Of a stretch of DNA of 22,263 nt, positions 1-6,450 are shown piece after piece. The stretch spans positions 1-22,263 of the forward strand of contig JAEWZS010000237.1 of NCBI GenBank assembly GCA_023458355.1. The letters are read 5' to 3'. This DNA is from Bacillota bacterium (lineage in GTDB: Bacteria; Bacillota; Clostridia; Christensenellales; CAG-138). The notes under the pieces are model-generated. The model saw only the letters and a list, made by a program, of their open reading frames with translations. It ran no database searches and had not been told where the DNA came from. Every line of letters starts with the position of its first letter. The first letter of the stretch is position 1. The position numbers and the translations under genes were made by a program.

Positions 1-453
1 GGCATTAACCTTTTTAAGCATAAGCAAATGAGCTTCATCATAAGCTCCTTCTTTGCAGGTATCTCAGGTGCGCTCCTCGCTATGTACCAATATACGGTGC
101 AGGCTGCGCAGTTTAAAAGCGCTATGACCTATGAGATACTCCTCATCGTTGTTATAGGCGGCATAGGCTCCGTCTCCGGCAGTTGTATTGCGAGCTTTCT
201 CTACATAGCGGCATCGGAATGGTGGCTTCGCGGGCTCGATATGGGTAAGTTCTTGGGTATTGAGTCCCCGGACATTTTCCGATCGGGCTTTAGGCGGTTT
301 GTGTTCTCCGTTATCATCATGGTCATTGTGCTCTTCTTCTCAAAAGGGCTCATGGGCGATAAAGAAATCTCCTTTTTAGGTCTCATTAAGCGGTTTAACA
401 AACGCGCAAAACCCACTGTGGGCGAATCGAAAGGAGGCGGTATCGATGGCTGA
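1..453 (+). CDS. livM: LivM-type branched-chain amino acid ABC permease, 3' end (partial)
   Basis: Reading frame 1 is open from the first base (G-I-N-L-F-K-H-K-Q-M...), so the gene starts before the window and only about 150 C-terminal residues are visible. The segment around SFFAGISGALLA and the following hydrophobic stretches (VVIGGIGSVSGSCIASFLYIA, then FRRFVFSVIIMVIVLFF) match the last transmembrane helices of LivM/LivH-family permeases, including the cytoplasmic loop that docks the ATPase. LivM is an inner-membrane subunit of the high-affinity Leu/Ile/Val importer. The C-terminus is short, basic and Gly-rich. The stop lies 8 bases inside livG, so the two genes overlap and are probably translationally coupled. 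The ATG at 28 is internal, not a start. Confidence 0.9.
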   Translation, partial: GINLFKHKQMSFIISSFFAGISGALLAMYQYTVQAAQFKSAMTYEILLIVVIGGIGSVSGSCIASFLYIAASEWWLRGLDMGKFLGIESPDIFRSGFRRFVFSVIIMVIVLFFSKGLMGDKEISFLGLIKRFNKRAKPTVGESKGGGIDG

Positions 454-1288
454 AAACGTTCTTCGTCTGGAAAACGTAACCATGCAGTTTGGCGGTGTCG
501 TAGCCGTCAACAATCTTTCGCTCGAAGTCAACAATGGTGAGATTGTCGCGCTTATCGGCCCAAACGGCGCAGGAAAGACAACGGCCTTCAACTGCATTAC
601 GGGCATTTATGAACCCACGAACGGTATGATTTGCTTCAATGGCAAAACAATTGCTTCTAACCACCCGCGCGGCAAGATGAAAAAGATATATGCGGGCGAA
701 AACGAAAAACAATATGTCCATGCGCACAAGGTAGATCCAACGCCCGACCAGGTGACCAAGCTCGGTATAGCGCGCACCTTCCAAAATATAAGACTTTGGA
801 AAAGCATGACGGTATTTGATAACGTGCTCACCGCAAAGCATATGCGGGCAAAGCAGAATGTATTTTCCGCTACGCTTCGCCTCACCTATAAAGAAGAAAA
901 GCGCATGCGCGAAGAGACCATTGTCTTATTGGAAGAGCAAAACCTCTTAAAATATGCGAACGACCTTGCCGTAAGCCTGCCTTACGGACTGCAAAGAAGG
1001 CTTGAAATCGCGCGCGCACTTGCGACCGATCCGAAGCTTTTGCTTCTCGACGAACCTGCTGCAGGTATGAACCCGCAGGAGACGCAGGAACTTGGCGAGT
1101 TTATCGTCCAAATTAAAAACAAATACGGCCTTACGGTGTTCATGATCGAGCACCACATGGACCTTGTTATGCAGTTTTCCGACCGCATCTATGTGATTGA
1201 TTTCGGGAAGCTCATAAGCCACGGTACGCCCACCGTCGTGCAGGCGGATCCGAACGTGGTCAACGCGTATTTGGGGGTGAGTGAATGA
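446..1288 (+). CDS. livG: LivG-type branched-chain amino acid ABC transporter ATPase
   Basis: A 280-residue ABC ATPase. Walker A is GPNGAGKTT (residues 38-46), the Q-loop is in ARTFQN, the signature is the LivG-type LPYGLQRRLEIARALA rather than LSGGQ, Walker B is LLLLDEPAAGMNP, and the switch His follows in MIEHHMD. The protein is about 25 residues longer than the classic E. coli-type LivG because of a charged insertion (RGKMKKIYAGENEKQYVHAH) before the Q-loop; my recollection is that clostridial LivG proteins often carry it. The start ATG at 446 follows AAGGAGGCGG with good spacing and overlaps the livM stop. It overlaps livF by ATGA. With LivF it forms the ATPase heterodimer at the cytoplasmic face of the LivHM channel. 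Confidence 0.95.
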   Translation: MAENVLRLENVTMQFGGVVAVNNLSLEVNNGEIVALIGPNGAGKTTAFNCITGIYEPTNGMICFNGKTIASNHPRGKMKKIYAGENEKQYVHAHKVDPTPDQVTKLGIARTFQNIRLWKSMTVFDNVLTAKHMRAKQNVFSATLRLTYKEEKRMREETIVLLEEQNLLKYANDLAVSLPYGLQRRLEIARALATDPKLLLLDEPAAGMNPQETQELGEFIVQIKNKYGLTVFMIEHHMDLVMQFSDRIYVIDFGKLISHGTPTVVQADPNVVNAYLGVSE

Positions 1289-1995
1289 ACGAAACGATTT
1301 TAAGCATCAAAGATCTTAAGGTTAACTACGGCGGTATCGAGGCTGTCAAGAGCATCAGCTTCGATGTACCAAAGGGCGACATCGTCACCCTTATAGGCGC
1401 CAACGGTGCGGGTAAAAGCTCCACACTTCGCGCCATTGCGGGGCTTGTGAAACCAAAAAGCGGCATCATAGAGTTTGAGGGCGGAAATATCGCCGGCAAG
1501 GACACAACAACAATCGTGAGCCGCGGCATCACGCTCGTACCGGAGGGCCGACGCATATTCCCCAATCTGACGGTCTATGAAAACCTGCGTGTTGGTGCGT
1601 ATATGCGCCACGACGACATTACGCCTGACATCAACTGGGTCTACGAACTGTTTCCCCGCCTCAAGGAGCGCTCCTGGCAGGCAGGCGGCACGCTTTCGGG
1701 CGGCGAGCAGCAAATGCTCGCAGTCGGCCGCGCGCTCATGAGCCGACCAAAGCTCATGATGATGGATGAACCCTCGCTGGGCCTTGCGCCGCTGATTGTC
1801 CGCAACATATTTAACATCATAAAAGAGATCAACAAACACGGCGTAACCATACTTCTCATCGAGCAAAACGCGAACATGGCACTCTCCACCGCGCACACGG
1901 GCTATGTGCTGGAGACCGGGAGAATCACCATGACCGGCTCCGGCGAGGAGCTACTAAACGACAACTCAGTAAAAGCAGCGTATTTGGGAACGTAA
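1285..1995 (+). CDS. livF: LivF-type branched-chain amino acid ABC transporter ATPase
   Basis: A 236-residue ABC ATPase of the usual LivF length. It has Walker A GANGAGKSS near residue 38, the LivF-specific VPEGRRIFPNLTVYENL segment, the signature LSGGEQQMLAVGRAL, Walker B MMMDEPSLGLAPL and switch His replaced by the family-typical IEQN. The start overlaps the livG stop by the four bases ATGA, which points to coupled translation and equal stoichiometry. It is the last gene of the liv operon; a 13-bp perfect hairpin follows it. The periplasmic-type binding protein and the LivH permease are presumably upstream of the window. The substrate class (branched-chain or related hydrophobic amino acids) is inferred from family only. 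Confidence 0.95.
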   Translation: MNETILSIKDLKVNYGGIEAVKSISFDVPKGDIVTLIGANGAGKSSTLRAIAGLVKPKSGIIEFEGGNIAGKDTTTIVSRGITLVPEGRRIFPNLTVYENLRVGAYMRHDDITPDINWVYELFPRLKERSWQAGGTLSGGEQQMLAVGRALMSRPKLMMMDEPSLGLAPLIVRNIFNIIKEINKHGVTILLIEQNANMALSTAHTGYVLETGRITMTGSGEELLNDNSVKAAYLGT

Positions 1996-2012
1996 AACGA
2001 AATGTTAGAGCG

Positions 2013-2041
2013 AAATAAGCACCCACTTTGGGTGCTTATTT
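2013..2041. terminator. Bidirectional terminator between livF and the SpoVB-like gene
   Basis: A 13-bp perfect stem (AAATAAGCACCCA, loop CTT, TGGGTGCTTATTT) lies 17 bases after the livF stop. It has A/T-rich outer arms on both sides, so it can serve livF on the plus strand and the convergent flippase gene on the minus strand, although the uninterrupted T-run is short. Confidence 0.85.
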
Positions 2042-2044
2042 GCT

Positions 2045-2110
2045 GTGGGGTATAACCACCTCGCCCTTCAGGCACCCCTCCAAGGAGGGGAATTAGCCCC
2101 CAAGGGATTT
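2045..2110. repeat. REP-like palindromic intergenic element
   Basis: The spacer between the two convergent genes holds consecutive short dyads: GTGG/CCAC (2045-2059), CCCCTCC-AA-GGAGGGG (2075-2090) and GGGG-AATTAG-CCCC (2087-2100). The string AGGGGAATTAGCCCCCAAG is close to one at 19265-19280 (AGGGGATTAGCCCCAAG). Palindromes of the CACCCCTCC/GGAGGGG kind are familiar as dispersed intergenic repeats in clostridial genomes, which is my basis for the name. Copy number in the genome cannot be seen here. Confidence 0.45.
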
Positions 2111-2120
2111 ATTGGTATCC

Positions 2121-3719
2121 TTAAGCCCGTGCCGAATGTCCGGGGCTTTCCTCCAGCACCGTTGGTTTCGCTTGTGCCGGATCATTATGCAGCACCACAC
2201 GCTGCATATACTGCCATAGGCGCACACCTAAAAGACGCAGCAGAACGATATACACGCAGATACACAATAGCAGGCTTACAATCAGTGCAGGCAGTACAGC
2301 AACCTCCCGCTCCAACGCACCCAGGAAAAACAGCTGCGCGCAGGCGTAAAGTATCACCGCGCAGGCCACGGGAATGATTCCCGCATGAAAAATATGCGGG
2401 CGGGTATGTGTCGCCTTGTGGATATAGATAAATCCAAAAGCTATGCGCACAACATCTCCGCATAACATACCCAATATAAAGCCGTATATGTGCAGCGCCG
2501 GTATGGCCGTTAACACCCATACCAAAATAATCTGTATACTTTCCCCGATTGCAGCAAGCAAAAGTACTTTCTTTTGCATTCCGAGGCCGTTTAATATACT
2601 TACCGTGAGAATCAGATAATACATGGAAACGGTCTGTAGAAACAGCGCCGCAGCCAGAGTCGGCGGAACAGTCTGTCCGAAAAGCAGCCTGCACAGGAGC
2701 GGTATAAAGGGCAGCAGCATTGCTGTGGAGGGTATCCCCATTAAACCCGCGGCTTCAATACCTTTATCGACTTTGCGCGCAAGATCGAGTGAATCCCCTC
2801 GTGCGATACTGCCCGATATGCTTGGCATAAGCATTGTACATAGCGCACCTACAAATGCATTGGGGAGCATCATAATGGGCATTACCATACCCGACATAAG
2901 GCCGAGCGCACTGACGGCTTCCACCCTCGTATACCCTGCCAATGCAAGCCGCAAGGGGAATATAATAACCGATACGGAAGAAAACACATTTGCCAGCACG
3001 GAGGTGAAAGCAGAGGGTACGGCTATTTTTAAAAACCGTTGCCTTATGTCACGCATGGAGGCAGCAACGTTTTTCTTCCTGTTCAATATATTTTTACCGA
3101 AGGAAATGCCCAAGAACAACACACTAAACACTTCACTAAGCGCCATACCAATTAAAATCAAAAATACAGTATACCCATGATCACCATTGAGAAAGCGCGT
3201 GAGCAGCATCCATGCGAGTGCAATGCGTAGTAGCTGCTCCCCCACCTCGGATATTGCTGCAAACCGGACTTGCCGCGTGCCATGAAACATCGCTTTGAAA
3301 ATATTCTCAATACCGGTGAGCAATATTAAGATGAGTATCATCCATAGAGCGTTTGCGGTGCGCGAGTCACCCAATATCACGGTGGCTATTTCGTTGCGAA
3401 GAAGTAGTATGGGCAGCGAAAGAACACCTAAAAGTCCCAGGAAACAAAGCACCGCATACCGGATAAGCTTTCGAATGCCCTTAAAATCCCCATGGGCATA
3501 TAGGCTTGCCGTCACATGCGTAACGGCAACGCAAATACCGGACACGCATACGCTCATCACTATTGCATACACCTGTATTACCAGCATGTATACGCCCATG
3601 CCTTCAGGCCCTGCAAATCTGCCCAGCAGCACGCGGTAGGCAAAGCCTAATAGCAGCAGCACCATATTGGATGCAGCGAGTATAGATGCCTGATAAAAAA
3701 ATGAACGTTTATTAAGCAA
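2121..3719 (-). CDS. spoVB: SpoVB-like MOP-superfamily lipid flippase
   Basis: A 532-residue polytopic membrane protein with about 14 hydrophobic segments, of the MurJ/Wzx/SpoVB (MOP) type. The N-terminus (ASNMVLLLLGFAYRVLLGRF, then GVYMLVIQVY) and later landmarks (GIENIFKAMFHGT, MPNAFVGALCTMLMPSISG-like stretch, LNGLGMQKK) fit the SpoVB/YtgP group, which moves lipid-linked cell-wall or polysaccharide precursors across the cytoplasmic membrane; SpoVB itself acts in spore cortex formation. The start is TTG at 3719: an in-frame TAG lies four codons upstream, the next Met is 19 codons in, and starting at TTG restores the usual N-terminus. The ribosome binding site is weak (a G6 run about 12 bases upstream). 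Assignment to SpoVB rather than another MOP flippase is moderate; no sporulation gene is next to it. Confidence 0.8.
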   Translation of the reverse strand: MLNKRSFFYQASILAASNMVLLLLGFAYRVLLGRFAGPEGMGVYMLVIQVYAIVMSVCVSGICVAVTHVTASLYAHGDFKGIRKLIRYAVLCFLGLLGVLSLPILLLRNEIATVILGDSRTANALWMILILILLTGIENIFKAMFHGTRQVRFAAISEVGEQLLRIALAWMLLTRFLNGDHGYTVFLILIGMALSEVFSVLFLGISFGKNILNRKKNVAASMRDIRQRFLKIAVPSAFTSVLANVFSSVSVIIFPLRLALAGYTRVEAVSALGLMSGMVMPIMMLPNAFVGALCTMLMPSISGSIARGDSLDLARKVDKGIEAAGLMGIPSTAMLLPFIPLLCRLLFGQTVPPTLAAALFLQTVSMYYLILTVSILNGLGMQKKVLLLAAIGESIQIILVWVLTAIPALHIYGFILGMLCGDVVRIAFGFIYIHKATHTRPHIFHAGIIPVACAVILYACAQLFFLGALEREVAVLPALIVSLLLCICVYIVLLRLLGVRLWQYMQRVVLHNDPAQAKPTVLEESPGHSARA

Positions 3720-3828
3720 ACCGGTCTACTGCCCCCCATCCGCCGCGATTTGTGCAGCGACTATCTCATGTATATGGAGAACATTTGCCGGTCATACAGC
3801 AGCATGGCAAAGCCAATACGGAAAATAA

Positions 3829-3857
3829 ATTATACAGCGGCTCGCTTCGTGTTATAA
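3829..3857 (-). promoter_or_regulatory. Possible promoter of the SpoVB-like gene
   Basis: On the minus strand a TATAAT (complement of 3829-3834) is preceded by TTATAA (complement of 3852-3857) at 17 bases. It would give a leader of about 100 nt before the TTG start. It overlaps the opposing promoter at 3831-3858, so only one may be real. Confidence 0.35.
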
Positions 3858-3858
3858 T
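3831..3858 (+). promoter_or_regulatory. Promoter of the small lipoprotein gene
   Basis: TATACA (3831-3836, four of six consensus bases), a 16-base spacer, then a perfect TATAAT (3853-3858). The start codon at 3889 is about 24 bases after the expected transcription start, with AGGGTG as ribosome binding site. Confidence 0.6.
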
Positions 3859-3888
3859 GATGGAAATAAATAGAAACAGGGTGAATAT

Positions 3889-4206
3889 ATGAAAATTAGA
3901 AAGATGATTGTAATCTGTGCCATTATCCTTTTATTGATGTTAACTTTCACAAGCTGCATCCCGGGGGATGGAGCTAACTCGGAAATTAAGCCTGCAGGGT
4001 TCTTTGCCGGAATTTGGCATGGGTGGATCGCACCGATCTCACTCATAATTTCTATTTTCAACAAAGACATCGGTATTTATGAAATCTATAACAAAGGGTT
4101 TTGGTATGATTTGGGCTATTACATGGCGATTGTAAGCGGTTTTGGAGGTCTTGCACTATCCCGCAGAAGGAAAACATGCTCGGACAGCATCAGAAGGGAT
4201 ACCTAA
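3889..4206 (+). CDS. Small putative lipoprotein with a second membrane segment, unknown function
   Basis: A 105-residue protein. It has a basic N-terminus and hydrophobic core (residues 1-23) ending in F-T-S-C, a fair lipobox, so cleavage and lipidation at Cys24 are likely. A conserved-looking middle follows (PAGFFAGIWHGWIAPISLI), then NKGFWYDLGYYM and a second hydrophobic stretch (YYMAIVSGFGGLAL), and a basic tail. The GIWHGWIAPISLI and WYD-G motifs recall a family of small uncharacterised clostridial membrane proteins that I know only as hypothetical. It is a single-gene unit with its own promoter and terminator between two minus-strand genes. No function can be assigned. Confidence 0.8.
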   Translation: MKIRKMIVICAIILLLMLTFTSCIPGDGANSEIKPAGFFAGIWHGWIAPISLIISIFNKDIGIYEIYNKGFWYDLGYYMAIVSGFGGLALSRRRKTCSDSIRRDT

Positions 4207-4228
4207 ATTCAATACATAGCCTATATTG

Positions 4229-4257
4229 AAAAGGAGCTTCTATGAAGCTCCTTTTTT
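4229..4257. terminator. Terminator after the small lipoprotein gene
   Basis: A 12-bp perfect stem (AAAAGGAGCTTC, loop TAT, GAAGCTCCTTTT) is followed by two further T's on the plus strand. The A-run on the left arm gives a T-run on the minus strand, so it probably also ends the GNAT transcript. Confidence 0.9.
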
Positions 4258-4286
4258 ATGCAACGATCAAATTTAAGCTAAATAGC

Positions 4287-4817
4287 TTAAGCTTTCTCAT
4301 ATTCGCTTTTAAGAATTGCGTAAGTGTTAAGGTCTCCGTATATGCCATTGCGAAAGAACTTCATGCGCATACATCCTTCAAATTTCATACCGATCTTCAC
4401 AAGAACTCTCGAACTTGCCGGATTTGTAGTTCGTACATTGGCAGAAACGCGCACTGTCTCTGGAAACTGAAATGCAATATCTAAAATTGCTTTTGCTGCT
4501 TCGGTTGCGTACCCGCATCCCCAATAATCCTTACCAAGATGATAGTAAAGTCCATACTCAAATGCCGAATCGCGGGCGGCACCGACAAGACCGATTAAAT
4601 TTAGATTATTAAATATCGCGTATGGCCCTATATCATTTCTTGATAAGCTTATATTGAGCATGCGCTCAATCATCTTTTTACAGTTTTCCTCATTATGCAC
4701 ACCTTGTATATATGTATTCTTAACAACTTCTTCATCTGTCCAAATCGGCATTAACGAAGCTGCATAATCTGTCAAAAGAGGCCTTAGTTCCAACCGCTCG
4801 GTTTTTATACATTCCAT
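4287..4817 (-). CDS. GNAT-family N-acetyltransferase (RimJ/RimL type)
   Basis: A 176-residue acetyltransferase. The N-terminal IKTERLELRPL is the standard opening of the RimJ/RimL-like (Acetyltransf_3) branch. The acetyl-CoA pyrophosphate loop is KDYWGCGYATEA (residues ~95-106, the Q/RxxGxG/A motif A), followed by motif B, NPASSRVLVKIGMKFEG. Family members acetylate N-terminal amines of ribosomal proteins or small molecules such as aminoglycosides; the substrate cannot be told from sequence. The start at 4817 has only a weak upstream G-rich site. Base composition is more AT-rich than the ispDF gene upstream. It may be transcribed alone, ending at the hairpin 4229-4257. Confidence 0.85.
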   Translation of the reverse strand: MECIKTERLELRPLLTDYAASLMPIWTDEEVVKNTYIQGVHNEENCKKMIERMLNISLSRNDIGPYAIFNNLNLIGLVGAARDSAFEYGLYYHLGKDYWGCGYATEAAKAILDIAFQFPETVRVSANVRTTNPASSRVLVKIGMKFEGCMRMKFFRNGIYGDLNTYAILKSEYEKA

Positions 4818-4856
4818 TGCCTTACACCGCCTACATACATAAATCGTATATGCAAC

Positions 4857-4892
4857 AGGCGTTCTGCATTAGATACCTGCGGCAGTACGCCT
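4857..4892. terminator. Imperfect hairpin between ispDF and the GNAT gene
   Basis: AGGCGT-T-CTGC (4857-4867) pairs with GCAG-T-ACGCCT (4882-4892), ten pairs with one mismatch and a 14-base loop. T-rich sequence follows on the plus strand but not on the minus strand, where the genes lie, so a role as terminator of the rqcP-ispDF transcript is uncertain. Confidence 0.35.
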
Positions 4893-4943
4893 TTTATTAC
4901 CCTTTTTAGAATTGCAGCGGAATAACAGCATCCAGCCTTATCT

Positions 4944-6071
4944 TTACGGCATCGATTTTATAGAGCAGATACACCTTGCCGTGATACCTTCAAGCCTTCC
5001 CTCCGGCCCGAGATGCTCGGGTGTCGTGGCTTTAACGCTCACAAGTGCTGCGTCGATTTGGAGTGCACGAGCAAGCTTTGCGCGCATTTCACTTATGTAA
5101 GGTGCAAGCTTTGGTTCCTGCGCAACAACCGTCGCATCGATGTTTACAACGCGGTAGCCTGCCCGTTCAAGGAGTGCTCCCGTGTGTTCCAATAGAACCA
5201 AAGAGGAGACATCCTTGTAGCCTTCGTCCGAGTCCGGAAAATGGCGACCTATATCGCCGAGCGCCGCAGCACCAAGGAGTGCATCTATAATAGCATGCGT
5301 CAGTGCATCCGCGTCTGAATGCCCGTAAAGGCCAAGCTTATAGGGTATCTCAACACCGCCCAGTATGAGTGCGCGGCCTTGTAGAAGTCTGTGTGTATCC
5401 TCACCGAATCCTACGCGTTGCGATGTACTGAGCACCGCCTCGAACATGGGCATGTCCGATGGGTAGGTAAGCTTTTGATTTAAGATGCTCCCGCTCGTAA
5501 ACACACCTGTATACCCCATTCTTTCGTACAGTGCAAGGTCGTCCGTTGCTTCATAGCCATCCTCAAACGCCCTTTGGTATGCTTGAAGTATGCGATCATA
5601 ACGAAAGCTCTGCGGCGTTTGCGCTAAAATTATGCGGTTTCGGTCAAGTATGCCGTTGTCGAGGCGTACTGTATCCCGCGCCTCAATACCCGCCACACCG
5701 CTGCCGCAGCGAACGGCGCTTTTGATGCTTTCTTGAATGACCGTGGGCGTTACAAGGCATCGCGCCGCATCGTGTATGGCAACAACTTCCGCGCCTTCAA
5801 GCGCTTGCAGCGCGTTATAAACCGATTGTGCGCGACTAGAGCCGCCCTCCACAAGCACCACGCGCTCACCGTAGCGCGATCTTAGGTGCTCCCCCTGTGT
5901 ACGGGTAGCATCTCCTACGGTAATCGCCATTTTATAAAGCTCTTTCTCAGCGCGAAAAAAAGCGTCCGCACTTAGCATAAGCGGCGTTTGGCCGTTAAAG
6001 GTGAGCGCAAGTTTGTTTTCACCCATGCGCTCGGAACTCCCGGCCGCGAGAAGAACACATGCAATGTTCAA
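4944..6071 (-). CDS. ispDF: Bifunctional IspD-IspF enzyme of the MEP isoprenoid pathway
   Basis: A 375-residue fusion. Residues 1 to about 215 are IspD (MEP cytidylyltransferase): LAAGSSERMGENK nucleotide loop (R15, K20), HDAARCLVTP, EARDTVR and the LNQKLTYPSDM segment with the catalytic-type Lys200. Residues about 218-375 are IspF (MECDP synthase): GFGEDTHRL (metal ligands D225, H227), HSDADALTHAIIDALLGAAALGDIG in two parts (H259), FPDSD and PEGRLEGI. IspD adds CMP to methylerythritol phosphate and IspF closes the cyclodiphosphate; the intervening kinase IspE is not in the window. The fusion is best known from alpha- and epsilon-proteobacteria. The gene begins three bases after the rqcP stop, so the two are co-transcribed. 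Confidence 0.95.
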   Translation of the reverse strand: MNIACVLLAAGSSERMGENKLALTFNGQTPLMLSADAFFRAEKELYKMAITVGDATRTQGEHLRSRYGERVVLVEGGSSRAQSVYNALQALEGAEVVAIHDAARCLVTPTVIQESIKSAVRCGSGVAGIEARDTVRLDNGILDRNRIILAQTPQSFRYDRILQAYQRAFEDGYEATDDLALYERMGYTGVFTSGSILNQKLTYPSDMPMFEAVLSTSQRVGFGEDTHRLLQGRALILGGVEIPYKLGLYGHSDADALTHAIIDALLGAAALGDIGRHFPDSDEGYKDVSSLVLLEHTGALLERAGYRVVNIDATVVAQEPKLAPYISEMRAKLARALQIDAALVSVKATTPEHLGPEGRLEGITARCICSIKSMP

Positions 6072-6074
6072 CTG

Positions 6075-6323
6075 TCAACCCTCCCCGAGGACTTCATACA
6101 TATCGGACGCGTCCGCCTTGGAAGCGGTCTCGCGGACACTTATAACCTTTACATTGAGATGCTTGCCGCCCATCAAAATATCGAGCACATCCCCTTCTTT
6201 TACATCGGTACTTGGCTTGGCTTCCTTGCCGTTTACTTTGACACGTCCGAGCGAGCTGACCTCGTTGGCCACGGTGCGGCGCTTGATGATGCGCGACACC
6301 TTGAGGTATTTATCGAGCCTCAT
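6075..6323 (-). CDS. rqcP: RqcP (YabO), S4-domain ribosome quality-control factor
   Basis: An 82-residue S4 RNA-binding protein. MRLDKYLKVSRIIKRRTVANE, followed by GRVKVNGKEAKPSTDVKEGD, is nearly the textbook RqcP/YabO pattern and the length is right. RqcP binds stalled 50S subunits carrying peptidyl-tRNA and works with RqcH to add C-terminal Ala tails that mark the nascent chain for degradation. The start ATG has GGAGG about 7 bases upstream. It heads the rqcP-ispDF pair and lies just after the terminator of the parvulin gene, so it needs its own promoter in 6324-6390; I see a TAAAAT but no convincing -35 element. Pth, another enzyme acting on peptidyl-tRNA, is encoded a few genes upstream. 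Confidence 0.93.
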   Translation of the reverse strand: MRLDKYLKVSRIIKRRTVANEVSSLGRVKVNGKEAKPSTDVKEGDVLDILMGGKHLNVKVISVRETASKADASDMYEVLGEG

Positions 6324-6382
6324 ATATCCGACATCCTCCGTTTCGGTTTCATGCTTTTCCTTATTTTACTATGCCTTTGTCA

Positions 6383-6428
6383 TAAAAGAAAGCATGAAGG
6401 CGGCTTTGCGTACAAAGCCGCCTTCATG
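6383..6428 (-). terminator. Terminator of the parvulin-like lipoprotein gene
   Basis: A 16-bp perfect stem (6393-6408 with 6413-6428, loop TACG on the minus strand), 22 bases after the stop codon. On the minus strand it is followed by CTTTCTTTTATG, a broken T-run. This is the strongest hairpin in the window. Confidence 0.9.
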
Positions 6429-6450
6429 TTATTTATACATTTCTGATAAC

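Noticed and set aside
1300..1896. Long minus-strand open frame (198 residues) inside livF
   Set aside because: It lies wholly antisense to a gene with all ABC ATPase motifs; the product has low-complexity Arg/Ala/His content and no domain.
2045..2377. Plus-strand frame of 110 residues after livF
   Set aside because: It starts in the palindromic repeat and runs antisense into the flippase gene; Pro/Arg/Ala-rich product without homology signals.
2623..3180. Plus-strand open frame of 185 residues inside the SpoVB-like gene
   Set aside because: Antisense shadow of a membrane protein; no ribosome binding site and no recognisable features.
3754..3806. Possible 14-residue leader peptide on the minus strand upstream of the SpoVB-like gene (MLLYDRQMFSIYMR)
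   Set aside because: No ribosome binding site and no hairpin or attenuator structure follows; too short to support.
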